In this document: positions 8,070-16,579 of the stretch, piece after piece
Layout of the letters: the number at the start of each line of letters is the position of its first letter
Position numbering within the stretch: position 1 is the stretch's first letter
Source: Gemmobacter megaterium
GTDB lineage: Bacteria; Pseudomonadota; Alphaproteobacteria; Rhodobacterales; Rhodobacteraceae
Direction: 5' to 3'
NCBI RefSeq assembly: GCF_900156815.1
Contig: NZ_FTOT01000003.1
Coordinates: 124,001-188,000 of the forward strand
Length of the DNA: 64,000 nt
The notes under the pieces: generated by a model
Seen by the model: the letters and a program-made list of their open reading frames with translations, nothing else
What the model was told of the DNA's origin: nothing
Database searches by the model: none
Made by a program: the position numbers and the translations under genes

Positions 8070-9173
8070 TCAGTCCAGGTGGCTGACCTGCCAGCGCGAT
8101 TTCGCCAGCCAGTCCGGGTTGATCTCGACCCCCCAGCCGGGGGCGTCGGTGACGGTGGCCTGGCCATCGGTGATCGTGAAGGGATCGTTCAGGAACAGCC
8201 CGTCCTGCCACGGGTAATAGTCCAGCCCTTCGATGGAAAATTCCAGATACTTGCCCGCATTCGGGATCGCGCGCAGCAGATGCATGGTAAAGATCGTCAC
8301 CATCGACATATTCGCCGCATGGGGTGTGACCGGCAGGCCCGCCGCCTCGGCCATGCGGCAGACGCGCAGGGTGCGCGCGATGCCGCCCAGATAGCAGATG
8401 TCGGGTTGCAGCACGTCGACGATCCGCCCGTCTATCATGCCGCGCCAGTTGGCCATCATGCAATCCTGCTCGCCCCCGGTCACGTCGATGTCCAGGGCAT
8501 CGGTGACGTCCTTGGTCTGGGCGAATTCCCAATAGGGGCAGGGTTCCTCGTAATGCGAAATGCCGTGATCCTGTAGCAGGCGCCCCACTTCGATCGCCTT
8601 GTCGGGGGAATAGCAGGAATTGGCATCCACCAGCAGCGCGGCGTCATCGCCCAGGGCCTTGCGGATGGTCGGCACGATGTCTTCGGTGCGGCCCGGCCAT
8701 TCATCCTGATTGCGGCCCACCTCGGCGCCGATGCGGAACTTGAAGGCATCGAACCCGTGGGCGTCGCGCAGGCGCAGGAACCGCTGCGCCTCGTCCGCCG
8801 GGGTGATGTCGCGTTTCATCGAACTGGCATAGGCGCGCATCCTGCCGGGGGTGCCGCCGATCAGGGCGCAGACCGGCTGGCCCGCCAGTTTGCCGCGCAT
8901 GTCCCAGATCGCGGTATCCACCCCGCCCATGGCGCGGCGCAGATAGGCGCCGGGGAACTTGTGTTCGCGGTCGCGGACCAGATCCAGCATGGCATCCACA
9001 TCGGTGCAATCCTGCCCCAGCACATGCGGGGCCACCTGACGGTGCAGCACCTGGGCGGTGATGTCGGCATTGTAGGGCGCCACCTGACCCCAGCCCTGCG
9101 CCCCCCCCTCTGCGGTGACGCGGACAAAGCTGATGTGGTCTGTCGAAAAGGTTTCGATTTTCTCGAGTCGCAT
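8070..9173 (-). CDS. Enolase-superfamily (mandelate racemase/muconate lactonizing) enzyme
   Basis: A 367-residue sugar-acid dehydratase or racemase candidate. It has the N-terminal capping domain (MRLEKIETFSTDHISFVRV) and a barrel domain with metal ligands Asp in LLVDANSC, Glu in YEEPCP and Glu in TGGEQD. The general bases appear as Lys in FKFRIG (K-x-R rather than K-x-K) and the Asp-His pair VLQPDICYLGG and VTPHAANMS, which places it near the mandelate racemase group. Start ATG 9173 is preferred over the longer frame to 9266 since it matches the usual MRIxxIET N-terminus. It is divergent from a MocR regulator, probably its controller. Substrate unknown. Confidence 0.85.
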   Translation of the reverse strand: MRLEKIETFSTDHISFVRVTAEGGAQGWGQVAPYNADITAQVLHRQVAPHVLGQDCTDVDAMLDLVRDREHKFPGAYLRRAMGGVDTAIWDMRGKLAGQPVCALIGGTPGRMRAYASSMKRDITPADEAQRFLRLRDAHGFDAFKFRIGAEVGRNQDEWPGRTEDIVPTIRKALGDDAALLVDANSCYSPDKAIEVGRLLQDHGISHYEEPCPYWEFAQTKDVTDALDIDVTGGEQDCMMANWRGMIDGRIVDVLQPDICYLGGIARTLRVCRMAEAAGLPVTPHAANMSMVTIFTMHLLRAIPNAGKYLEFSIEGLDYYPWQDGLFLNDPFTITDGQATVTDAPGWGVEINPDWLAKSRWQVSHLD

Positions 9174-9230
9174 GGGGGCGCCATTGATTTTCTGCTGGAC
9201 CTGGGGTGAAACTGCCCAAAGATTGGCTGC

Positions 9231-9263
9231 CCAGACATATCCATTCTGGCGACTTGACCAGAC
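9231..9263. promoter_or_regulatory. Repeated CCAGAC motif between the divergent dehydratase and mocR genes
   Basis: CCAGAC occurs at 9231-9236 and 9258-9263, 27 bp apart, and TCTGG at 9245-9249 makes an inverted pair with the second copy. The 110-bp divergent gap holds both promoters; MocR proteins often bind such spaced repeats. Inference only. Confidence 0.35.
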
Positions 9264-9283
9264 CAATTTCAGGCGGTGATGCG

Positions 9284-10768
9284 ATGAAACAGGCGGCGGG
9301 GGCAGTGCTTGGTGCGATCCGGCTGGACCGGGGATCGAAAAAGAGCGTGGGCGTGCAGTTGTATATGGCGCTGCGCGACCTGATCCTGTCGGGCAGTTTG
9401 CGGCCGGGGGAACGGTTGCCTGCCACGCGGATCCTGGCGCGCGAGGCCGGGGTGTCGCGCACCACGGTGATTGACGCGATGGACCGGCTGATGGCCGAGG
9501 GGATGCTGGTGTCGCGTGTCGGTGCGGGCACCTATGTCAGCGAGACGCTGGACCATCCCACCGCGCAAGCCAGCGCCCCCCCGGCCCCCGGCCCGCGTCC
9601 GCGCTTGTCCTATGCGATCAACCATGCCGAAAAGGCGTATGCCAAACGCACGTGGTTGCCGCATCGGGCGGGGGCGTTTGTTTCGGCCTTGCCTGCCTTC
9701 GATGCCTTTCCCATGGGGCATTGGGCGCGCATTTCGGCCCGGCATCTGCGCGGGGATCGCGGTCACATCATGGGCTATGGCCAGCCCAAGGGGCTGGAGG
9801 CCCTGCGTCATGCCATTGCCGCCCATCTGAACGCGCTCAAGGGGATCAAGTGCCATGCGGGGCAGATCTTTGTCACCTCGGGTGCGCAACATGCGTTTTC
9901 GCTGATTGCCCAGTTGTTCCTGAATCCGGGCGACCGGGTCTGGATGGAAAACCCCGGCGCCTCGGGCGCGCGCAATGCGCTGTTGTCCGAAGGGGCAGAG
10001 CTGGTGCCGGTGCCGGTGGATGCCCAGGGGATCGTGGTGGCCGAGGGGCTGGCCCGCGCGCCGCATTTCCGGCTGGCCTTTGTCACGCCGTCGCACCAGC
10101 AACCGCTGGGCCATGTGATGTCGCTGCAACGGCGGCTGGATCTGCTGAAAGCGGCGGACGAGGCGCAGGCCTTGATCATTGAAGACGACTATGACGGCGA
10201 GTTCCATTATGGCAGCGCGCCCCAGCCCGCGTTGCGCGGGATAGATGCCAGTGGCCGGGTGCTGTATGTCGGCACCTTTTCCAAGACGCTGTTTCCCGCG
10301 TTGCGGCTGGGGTTCCTGCTGGTGCCGGAGCGGATGGTGGCCACCTTTGACGCGGCCTTTGAATCCTGGGTCAGCGGCCCGCCGACCGCCACGCAGGCGA
10401 TCGTTGCCGATTTCATGGACGAGGGGCATTTCGCCGCCCATATCCGGCTGATGCGGCGGCTGTACAAGGCGCGCTATGCCGCGCTGATCGAGGCGGCGCG
10501 GACCCTGCCGGACACGATCCGGTTGCAGGACACCACGAGCGGTTTTCACACCCCCGCCTTCCTAGCCCCCGGCATCGACGAGCGCGAGGTGGTGGCCCAG
10601 GCCGCCGAACGGGGCGTCACGCTGGCCCCGCTGAGCCGCTATTGTCTGGAGCCCATCGCGCAATCAGGGCTGGTGTTCGGCTTTGGCAGTGCCACACCCG
10701 AAGAGATCCGGGCCGGGGTTGACCTGATCCGCGACCTTCCGGCGCTGCGCCAGGAATTGGTCTGGTAG
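9284..10768 (+). CDS. MocR/PdxR-type GntR regulator
   Basis: A 494-residue regulator: GntR winged helix near residues 15-85 (SVGVQLYMALRDLILSGSL, GERLPATRILAREAGVSRTTVIDAMDRL), an Ala/Pro-rich linker, then an aminotransferase-like domain with FVTSGAQHAFSLIAQLFL, RVWMENPGASGARNAL, IIEDDYDGEFHYG and the PLP-lysine segment YVGTFSKTLFPALRLGFLL. The upstream in-frame region to 9206 is omitted because ATG 9284 gives a family-like N-terminus. It separates a divergent enolase-superfamily gene from a downstream amine-oxidase/ABC operon and could control either. It differs clearly in sequence from the MocR protein at 3786-5168. Confidence 0.9.
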   Translation: MKQAAGAVLGAIRLDRGSKKSVGVQLYMALRDLILSGSLRPGERLPATRILAREAGVSRTTVIDAMDRLMAEGMLVSRVGAGTYVSETLDHPTAQASAPPAPGPRPRLSYAINHAEKAYAKRTWLPHRAGAFVSALPAFDAFPMGHWARISARHLRGDRGHIMGYGQPKGLEALRHAIAAHLNALKGIKCHAGQIFVTSGAQHAFSLIAQLFLNPGDRVWMENPGASGARNALLSEGAELVPVPVDAQGIVVAEGLARAPHFRLAFVTPSHQQPLGHVMSLQRRLDLLKAADEAQALIIEDDYDGEFHYGSAPQPALRGIDASGRVLYVGTFSKTLFPALRLGFLLVPERMVATFDAAFESWVSGPPTATQAIVADFMDEGHFAAHIRLMRRLYKARYAALIEAARTLPDTIRLQDTTSGFHTPAFLAPGIDEREVVAQAAERGVTLAPLSRYCLEPIAQSGLVFGFGSATPEEIRAGVDLIRDLPALRQELVW

Positions 10769-10773
10769 ATTTG

Positions 10774-10808
10774 TCATATTGGATATGAATCGGGTGCCAA
10801 TATTGGCA
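10774..10808. promoter_or_regulatory. Two palindromes upstream of the amine oxidase operon
   Basis: TCATAT-TGG-ATATGA (10774-10788) and the perfect 14-bp palindrome TGCCAATATTGGCA (10795-10808) lie between the mocR stop and the FAD oxidase start at 10870. They are AT-rich against a GC-rich background, as expected of a promoter/operator for the following operon. Confidence 0.45.
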
Positions 10809-10869
10809 TAGCGTTCAATCACGCAAGCGCATGGCATCCCCGGCGCCTGCCACGTTGATGGAGGACCAG

Positions 10870-12186
10870 ATGGTTGGCACATCCTTGCCGGGCATCAAGC
10901 AGACCCCGTTCTGGCACGAGGCCCTTGGCCCCGCCCCGGCCATGGCCGACCGGCCCCCGGCGCAGGCCGATGTGGTGATCGTCGGGTCCGGGTACACCGG
11001 GCTGAACGCCGCGCTGGTCACGGCACGGGGTGGCCGGTCCACCGTGGTGCTGGACGCGGGCGATGCCGGTTTCGGATGCAGCACCCGCAACGGCGGCCAG
11101 ATCAGCACCAGCATCAAACCCTCGCTGGCCCGGTTGACGGCCCGTTTCGGGGCAGAGCGCGCCCGTGCCATCCGGGGCGAAGGGGAACAGGCGCTGCGCT
11201 GGATCGCCGACTTCACCCGGTCCGAGGGGATCGACTGCGATTTTCGCCACGCCGGGCGATTTCACGCCGCCCATACGCCTGCCGAGTACGAAACCCTGGT
11301 GCGCGACGCCGACCGGATGCGGCGGGAAGAGGGGATCGAGTCCTTTGCCGTGCCGCGCAGCGAACAGCGCCGGGAACTGGGCAGCGACAGCTATTTCGGC
11401 GGGGTTGTCTTCAGCAAGCATTGTTCGCTGCATCCGGCCAAATACCATCGCGGCCTGCTGAGGTGCGCGCTGGCGGCGGGGGCGCAGATCGTGCCGCATT
11501 GCGCCGCCGGACGGATCGAGCGGACCGCGCAGGGGTTCCGTGTCCACACGTCCCTGGGGGTTGTCGCCGCGCGCGATGTCATCGTGGCGACCAATGGCTA
11601 CACCGGGTCGCTGATGCCCTGGCTGCAACGCAGGGTCATTCCGATCGGCAGCTACATCATTGCCACCGAGGAACTGCCCGAAAGCCTGGTGGACGAACTG
11701 TTCCCGACCGACCGCATTGCCAGCGATACCTGCAAGGTGCTGTATTACTACCGCGCCTCGCCGGATCGGCGGCGCATCCTGTTCGGTGGCCGCGTGTCGG
11801 CGCGCGAGACGGATACAGCGCAAAGCGGGCCGTTGCTGCAACAGAACATGGTGCGGATTTTCCCGCAACTGGCGGGCCGGGCCATCACCCATTCCTGGAG
11901 CGGGATCGTCGCCTATACCTTTGACGAACTGGCCCATACCGGCGTGCATGACGGTGTGCATTACGCGCTTGGCTACTGTGGGTCCGGGGTGTCGATGGCC
12001 AGCTATCTGGGAATGCGGCTGGGCCAGAAGGTGCTGGGAATGCCTGAAGGGCAGACCGCCCTGGACGGTCTGCCCCACCCCAGCCGCCCGCTGTACACCG
12101 GGCGGCCGTGGTTCCTGCCGGCCGTGGTGTCCTATTACCGCTGGCAGGACCGGCGCGCGTGTGAACGGGCGCTCCGGGCCTCGTAG
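10870..12186 (+). CDS. FAD-dependent amine/D-amino acid oxidase family protein (PuuB/OrdL-like)
   Basis: A 438-residue DAO-family flavoprotein. The FAD-binding Rossmann motif is visible as ADVVIVGSGYTGLNAAL, followed by VVLDAGDAGFGCSTRNGGQIS, typical of gamma-glutamylputrescine oxidase and related amine oxidases. Near the C-terminus are HSWSGIVAYTFDELAHTGVHDGVHYALGYCGSGVSMA, the second FAD contact. ATG 10870 is preferred over earlier ATGs (10831, 10858) because TGGAGG lies seven bases upstream. It heads an operon with a polyamine-type ABC importer, so oxidative deamination of an imported amine is likely; the exact substrate is not readable. Confidence 0.88.
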   Translation: MVGTSLPGIKQTPFWHEALGPAPAMADRPPAQADVVIVGSGYTGLNAALVTARGGRSTVVLDAGDAGFGCSTRNGGQISTSIKPSLARLTARFGAERARAIRGEGEQALRWIADFTRSEGIDCDFRHAGRFHAAHTPAEYETLVRDADRMRREEGIESFAVPRSEQRRELGSDSYFGGVVFSKHCSLHPAKYHRGLLRCALAAGAQIVPHCAAGRIERTAQGFRVHTSLGVVAARDVIVATNGYTGSLMPWLQRRVIPIGSYIIATEELPESLVDELFPTDRIASDTCKVLYYYRASPDRRRILFGGRVSARETDTAQSGPLLQQNMVRIFPQLAGRAITHSWSGIVAYTFDELAHTGVHDGVHYALGYCGSGVSMASYLGMRLGQKVLGMPEGQTALDGLPHPSRPLYTGRPWFLPAVVSYYRWQDRRACERALRAS

Positions 12187-12200
12187 CCCGGCGCGTGGCG

Positions 12201-12217
12201 GTCCCGACCAGCGGGAC
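12201..12217. repeat. Intercistronic hairpin before the binding-protein gene
   Basis: GTCCCG and CGGGAC pair around a five-base ACCAG loop in the 100-bp gap between the oxidase and the solute-binding-protein gene. There is no T-run; such hairpins often mark processing sites that raise binding-protein mRNA levels. Confidence 0.35.
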
Positions 12218-12286
12218 GGTGCCGCAGAACGATATAACAATCGGCCGGGTCGCAGGCGGCACGGCCCATCAACAGGGAGACGGCCT

Positions 12287-13324
12287 ATGAAACAGACAGG
12301 TGTTCTGACGCTTGCGGCGTCGCTGCTGGCGACCACGGCCCTGGCCGAGGGCAGGAAAGTGACCATTGCCTCCTGGGGCGGGTCGTATCAGGAGGCGCAG
12401 AGCAAGGCGCTGTTCGAACCTGCCGCCGCTGCCGGGTTCGACGTCAAGCAGGAAACCTATGGCGGCATGGCCGATGTGCGCCTTCAGGTCCAGACCGGCA
12501 AGGTGACGCTGGATATCGTCGCCTCGGGGTCCGGCTCTGCAGCGCGGGCGGGGGCAGAGGGCTTGCTGGAAAAGCTCGATTACAGTGTGATTGACGTGTC
12601 GGATTTCTACCCCGGCCTGTACACCGACTATTGCCTGGGCGGGGATGTGTTCTCGACCGTCTATGCCTGGAACACCGATACCTATGGCGACAACGGCCCG
12701 CAAAGCTGGGCCGATTTCTGGGACACCGAGAAATTCCCTGGCAGCCGGGCCTATCGCGGCGGCGTGGCCGGGGCGCTGGAACCGGCGCTGATGGCCGATG
12801 GCGTGGCCCCCGCCGATGTCTACAAGGTGCTGGATTCCGAAGAGGGCATCCAGCGCGCCATCGACAAGATCCGCGAATTGCGCCCGCATATCGAGGTGTT
12901 CTGGAGCTCGGGCGCACAACACGCCCAGTTGATGAAGGATGGCGAGGTTGACATGACCACCGGCTGGAATGGCCGGTTCGACACGGCCGCCGCGGACGGG
13001 GGCAAGGTTGCCTACAGCTTCAACCAGGCGCTGTTGGACTATGACTGCTTTGCCATTCCCAAAGGCGCCCCCAACCGGGACAATGCCATGGCATTCCTGG
13101 CCGAGATCTCGAAGCCGGAATACCAGGACGACCTGCCCAAATACATCACCTATGGCCCCACCAACAAGAAAGCCTACGAAACCGGAGAGATTGATGCGGC
13201 CACGGCTGCGATGCTGCCCTCGTCGCCCGAGAATGCGGCGAAACAACTGCCGATCTCGCTGGAATGGTATGCCAAGTGGGAAACGGTCGCGGCCGAGATG
13301 TATCAGGAAATGCTGACCGAATAG
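12287..13324 (+). CDS. Polyamine-type ABC transporter substrate-binding protein
   Basis: Periplasmic binding protein of 345 residues. A Sec signal peptide is clear (MKQTGVLTLAASLLATTALA, cleavage before EGRK). The mature part starts VTIASWGGSYQEAQSKALFEPA, the usual opening of the spermidine/putrescine (PotD) family, and later has FSTVYAWNTDTYGD, PQSWADFWD and EVDMTTGWNGRF. AACAGGGAGA precedes the ATG. It is followed at 13395 by the ATPase and two permeases of the same importer. PotD-like proteins also bind opines, amino alcohols and related amines, so the ligand is only broadly predicted. Confidence 0.92.
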   Translation: MKQTGVLTLAASLLATTALAEGRKVTIASWGGSYQEAQSKALFEPAAAAGFDVKQETYGGMADVRLQVQTGKVTLDIVASGSGSAARAGAEGLLEKLDYSVIDVSDFYPGLYTDYCLGGDVFSTVYAWNTDTYGDNGPQSWADFWDTEKFPGSRAYRGGVAGALEPALMADGVAPADVYKVLDSEEGIQRAIDKIRELRPHIEVFWSSGAQHAQLMKDGEVDMTTGWNGRFDTAAADGGKVAYSFNQALLDYDCFAIPKGAPNRDNAMAFLAEISKPEYQDDLPKYITYGPTNKKAYETGEIDAATAAMLPSSPENAAKQLPISLEWYAKWETVAAEMYQEMLTE

Positions 13325-13394
13325 GCGGGTCTGACCATGATCCCGGCGGACCGCGGGTCCGTCGGGCTTTTTGCTGGATGGGGGCCACTTGACG

Positions 13395-14474
13395 ATGGCG
13401 AATATTGCGGCGCTGCCGATCACGGTGGCCAATGTGACCAAGACCTACGGCCGGGTCCATGCGCTGGACAACGTGTCGCTGCATGTGAAGAGCGGCGAGT
13501 TCCTGACCCTTCTTGGTCCCTCGGGGTCGGGGAAATCGACGCTGCTGATGGTTCTGGCCGGGTTCACCCGCCCGGACAGCGGCAGCCTGAAATTCGGTGA
13601 TCACGAGGTGATCCGCACGCCGCCGCATCTGCGCGATGTCGGCATGACATTCCAGAGCTATGCGCTGTTTCCCCATATGACCGTGGCCGGAAACGTCGGC
13701 TATCCGCTGCGGCTGCGCAAGGTGCCCCGGACCGAGATTGCCGACCGGGTCGACCGCGCCTTGCAGACGGTGCAACTGGACGGGTTCGGCGACCGGCGGA
13801 TCGACCAGTTGTCGGGGGGGCAGCGGCAGCGGGTGGCCGTGGCCCGTGCCATCGTGTTCGAACCGCGTATCCTGCTGATGGACGAGCCCCTGTCGGCGCT
13901 GGACAAGAAGCTGCGCGACCAGATGCAGATCGAGTTGCGCCGCCTGCATGAAAAGCTCGGGATGACCACGGTCTATGTCACCCATGACCAGCGCGAGGCG
14001 CTGACAATGTCGGATCGGATCGCCGTGGTGAACCATGGCCGGATCATGCAACTGGCGACCCCGCTGGATCTGTATGAACATCCCGCCAACCGCTTTGTGG
14101 CCGACTTCATTGGTGAATCCACCTTTCTGCCGGTGACGCGGCGGGGCGACAGGGTGGTCTATGGCGATATGGCCCTGCGCCACAGCCGCCCCGCACCCGA
14201 TGCCGCCGGGCTGCTGCTGATGATGCGCCCCGAACGCATCGCGCTGACCACAGCCCCGGTCGAGGGCGCCAACACCTTTTCCGCAGTGGCCCGCGAGGTC
14301 GTGTACCAGGGCGACAGCTATCTGGTGCAGGCAGTGCTGGCCGATGGCACCGAGATCACCCTGCGCCGCCCCATGAGCGGGGCCGCCCTGGCCGCGATGC
14401 CGGCCCCCGGTGCGCCAATCACCCTGAGCGTGGCGCCGGAAGACGCCGTGATCATTGATGCAGGCGAGGTCTGA
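13395..14474 (+). CDS. Polyamine-type ABC transporter ATP-binding protein (PotA-like)
   Basis: A 359-residue ATPase that powers the importer. Walker A is LGPSGSGKSTLL, the Q-loop TFQSYALFPHMTV, the ABC signature LSGGQRQRVAVARAI, Walker B ILLMDEPLSALD and the switch His YVTHDQREALTMSD. A C-terminal TOBE-type regulatory region of about 110 residues follows, as in PotA. ATG 13395 is chosen over 13371 because it lies just before the first beta strand and is preceded by a G-rich site. Permease genes follow after 1 bp. Confidence 0.93.
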   Translation: MANIAALPITVANVTKTYGRVHALDNVSLHVKSGEFLTLLGPSGSGKSTLLMVLAGFTRPDSGSLKFGDHEVIRTPPHLRDVGMTFQSYALFPHMTVAGNVGYPLRLRKVPRTEIADRVDRALQTVQLDGFGDRRIDQLSGGQRQRVAVARAIVFEPRILLMDEPLSALDKKLRDQMQIELRRLHEKLGMTTVYVTHDQREALTMSDRIAVVNHGRIMQLATPLDLYEHPANRFVADFIGESTFLPVTRRGDRVVYGDMALRHSRPAPDAAGLLLMMRPERIALTTAPVEGANTFSAVAREVVYQGDSYLVQAVLADGTEITLRRPMSGAALAAMPAPGAPITLSVAPEDAVIIDAGEV

Positions 14475-14475
14475 G

Positions 14476-15360
14476 ATGCAGGCAAAGGGGGAAAATGCCG
14501 CCGGATTGCGGCGCGATGACCGGATGGAGCGGCTGCGGCTGTTCGGTCTGGGATCTCCGGCGATGCTGCTGATCCTGGTGGTGCTGGTGATCCCGGTGGG
14601 ATGGCTGTTCTATGTGTCGTTCATCGGCGCGGATGGCAATTTCTCGTTGGAAAACTACCGGCGCATGATCAACAGCCGGTCCTATTCGCGCATTTTCGTC
14701 ACGACCTTTCAGGTCAGTTTCCTGACGACGGCGCTGTGCATCGTGATCGGCTATCCGCTGGCCTATTTCATGGCGCAGTTGCCGCCCCGGTTGGCCAGCC
14801 TGTGCATGTTGGCGGTTCTGCTGCCATTCTGGACCTCGCTGCTGGTGCGGACCTATGCCTGGCTGGTGCTGTTGCAGCGGCAGGGGCTGGTCAACGAATG
14901 GGGCATGGCGCTTGGCCTGTGGGATGCGCCGTTGAAGCTGGTGCACAACATGACCGGCACGCTGGTGGGCATGGTGCACATCATGCTGCCCTTTCTGATC
15001 CTGCCGACCTATGGCGCGATGAAGGCCATCGGCCCCGACTACCTCAAGGCAGCGGCCAATCTGGGGGCCACGCCGCGCCGCGCGTTCTGGACCGTGTTCT
15101 TTCCGCTGTCCACGCCAGGGCTGTTTGCCGGGGCGCTGATGGTATTCATCCTGTGTCTGGGCTTCTTTGTCACCCCGGCCGTGCTGGGGGGCGGGCGGGT
15201 GATCCTGGTGTCGATGCAGATCGTGTCGAATATCGAGCTGTTCGTGAACTGGGGCGCGGCCAGTGCGCTTGGCGTGGTGCTGCTGGTGCTGACGGTGGCA
15301 ATCCTGTGGATCGCCTCGCGCTTTCTGCGGCTGGACCACATTGCAGGCGGGGGGCACTGA
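14476..15360 (+). CDS. Polyamine-type ABC transporter permease (PotB-like)
   Basis: A 294-residue inner membrane subunit with about six hydrophobic helices. The EAA-type loop that contacts the ATPase is visible as AAANLGATPRRAFWTVFFPLSTPGLFAG. The N-terminus has a charged cytoplasmic leader then LFGLGSPAMLLILVVLVIPV. It starts one base after the ATPase stop, with a GAGG site inside the upstream gene, and is followed one base later by the second permease, indicating tight translational coupling. Confidence 0.92.
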   Translation: MQAKGENAAGLRRDDRMERLRLFGLGSPAMLLILVVLVIPVGWLFYVSFIGADGNFSLENYRRMINSRSYSRIFVTTFQVSFLTTALCIVIGYPLAYFMAQLPPRLASLCMLAVLLPFWTSLLVRTYAWLVLLQRQGLVNEWGMALGLWDAPLKLVHNMTGTLVGMVHIMLPFLILPTYGAMKAIGPDYLKAAANLGATPRRAFWTVFFPLSTPGLFAGALMVFILCLGFFVTPAVLGGGRVILVSMQIVSNIELFVNWGAASALGVVLLVLTVAILWIASRFLRLDHIAGGGH

Positions 15361-15361
15361 G

Positions 15362-16195
15362 ATGCTGCGCTGGTTCTCTGCCCCCGCCACCGAAACCCAG
15401 ATCACCCATGGTCAGCGGTTGTGGCTGTATGTCTTTTCGGTGGTCATCATGGTGTTGCTGGTGGCGCCGACGCTGATCGTGATTCCGATGTCGTTTTCCG
15501 ACAGCCAGTATCTGGAGTTTCCGCCGGAAACCTGGTCGTTGCGCTGGTATCGGCACTATTTCGGATCGGCCGAGTGGATGCAGGCGACGCGCACCTCGTT
15601 CAAGGTGGCGGTCCTGACGATGCTGGTGGCGACGCCGGTCGGGGTGTTGGCGGCCTATGGGCTTCATGCCTCGCGGGTGCGGCTTGTGCAGGCGGCGTTT
15701 CTGTTCCTGCTGACGCCCATGATGGTGCCCGTGGTTCTGGTGGCGATTGGCGCGTTTTATGCCTATGCCCGGCTCAACATGCTGTATTCGCTGACCGGGC
15801 TGGTGCTGGCGCATACGGTGCTGGCGCTGCCCCTGGTGGTGATCGTGACCGGATCGGCGCTGAAGGGGTTCGATACCAGCCTGGAAGTGGCGGCCCGCAG
15901 TCTGGGGGCGCCGCGCTGGAAGGCTTTCCTGACCATCACCCTGCCGCAGATCCGCTTTGCCGTTGTCACCAGCGCGCTGCTGGCTTTTCTGACCTCGTTC
16001 GACGAGGTGGTGGTGGCGATGTTCCTGTCGGGCGGGGACAACCCGCTGTTGACGCGCAACATGTTCAACGCGCTACGCGACCAGATCGACCCGACGATTG
16101 CCGCCATCTCGACGCTGATGATCCTGCTGACCACGCTGATGATGCTGTTGGTGCAGATCTTTGGCCAACCGCGCAAACCCGCCGACAAGGGCTGA
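15362..16195 (+). CDS. Polyamine-type ABC transporter permease (PotC-like)
   Basis: Second membrane subunit, 277 residues, with about six helices. It starts MLRWFSAPATETQITHGQRLWLYVFSVVIM and carries the EAA loop AARSLGAPRWKAFLTITLPQIRF. The segment FLTSFDEVVVAMFLSGGDNPLLTRNMFNALRD is characteristic of PotC-type permeases. It starts one base after the PotB-like stop. The cupin gene follows after 15 bp with a GGAG site, so the operon continues. Confidence 0.92.
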   Translation: MLRWFSAPATETQITHGQRLWLYVFSVVIMVLLVAPTLIVIPMSFSDSQYLEFPPETWSLRWYRHYFGSAEWMQATRTSFKVAVLTMLVATPVGVLAAYGLHASRVRLVQAAFLFLLTPMMVPVVLVAIGAFYAYARLNMLYSLTGLVLAHTVLALPLVVIVTGSALKGFDTSLEVAARSLGAPRWKAFLTITLPQIRFAVVTSALLAFLTSFDEVVVAMFLSGGDNPLLTRNMFNALRDQIDPTIAAISTLMILLTTLMMLLVQIFGQPRKPADKG

Positions 16196-16210
16196 ACCCC
16201 GGAGCTTTCG

Positions 16211-16573
16211 ATGATCTCGCTGAATATCTTTGCCGATCTTGCGCACCAGCCGGTGGGCGCCTTTGCCGCCAAGCCCACAACTCTGACCCCCGGCCAGCAA
16301 GAGGCGTCGGCCTTGCTGTGGGCATCGGCGGACGGGCGGGTCAAGGTGGGGGTATGGGAATGCACACCCGGCCGGTTCACCGCCGACCGCACGGCGGCGG
16401 GCGAGCATTGCCATATCCTGTCGGGCCGCGCCGTGGTGCGCAACGCCGATGGCAGCCACGCGCGCGATATCGGGCCGGGCGATCTGCTGGTGCTGCCGCA
16501 AGGCTGGACCGGCGAATGGGAAATCCTGACCCATCTGCGCAAGCTGTTCCTGATCACCCCCGACGCTGGCTGA
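16211..16573 (+). CDS. Small cupin-domain protein (DUF861-like)
   Basis: A 120-residue single cupin. The motif region HCHILSGRAVVRN and GPGDLLVLPQGWTGEWEIL fits the cupin_3 type, in which the barrel often lacks a full metal-binding triad; only part of the His set is seen here. Such small cupins often accompany amine and ureide catabolic operons, but the reaction is unknown. It lies between the PotC-like permease (15 bp) and the GMC oxidoreductase (6 bp), so it is co-transcribed with them. Confidence 0.8.
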   Translation: MISLNIFADLAHQPVGAFAAKPTTLTPGQQEASALLWASADGRVKVGVWECTPGRFTADRTAAGEHCHILSGRAVVRNADGSHARDIGPGDLLVLPQGWTGEWEILTHLRKLFLITPDAG

Positions 16574-16579
16574 CCCATC

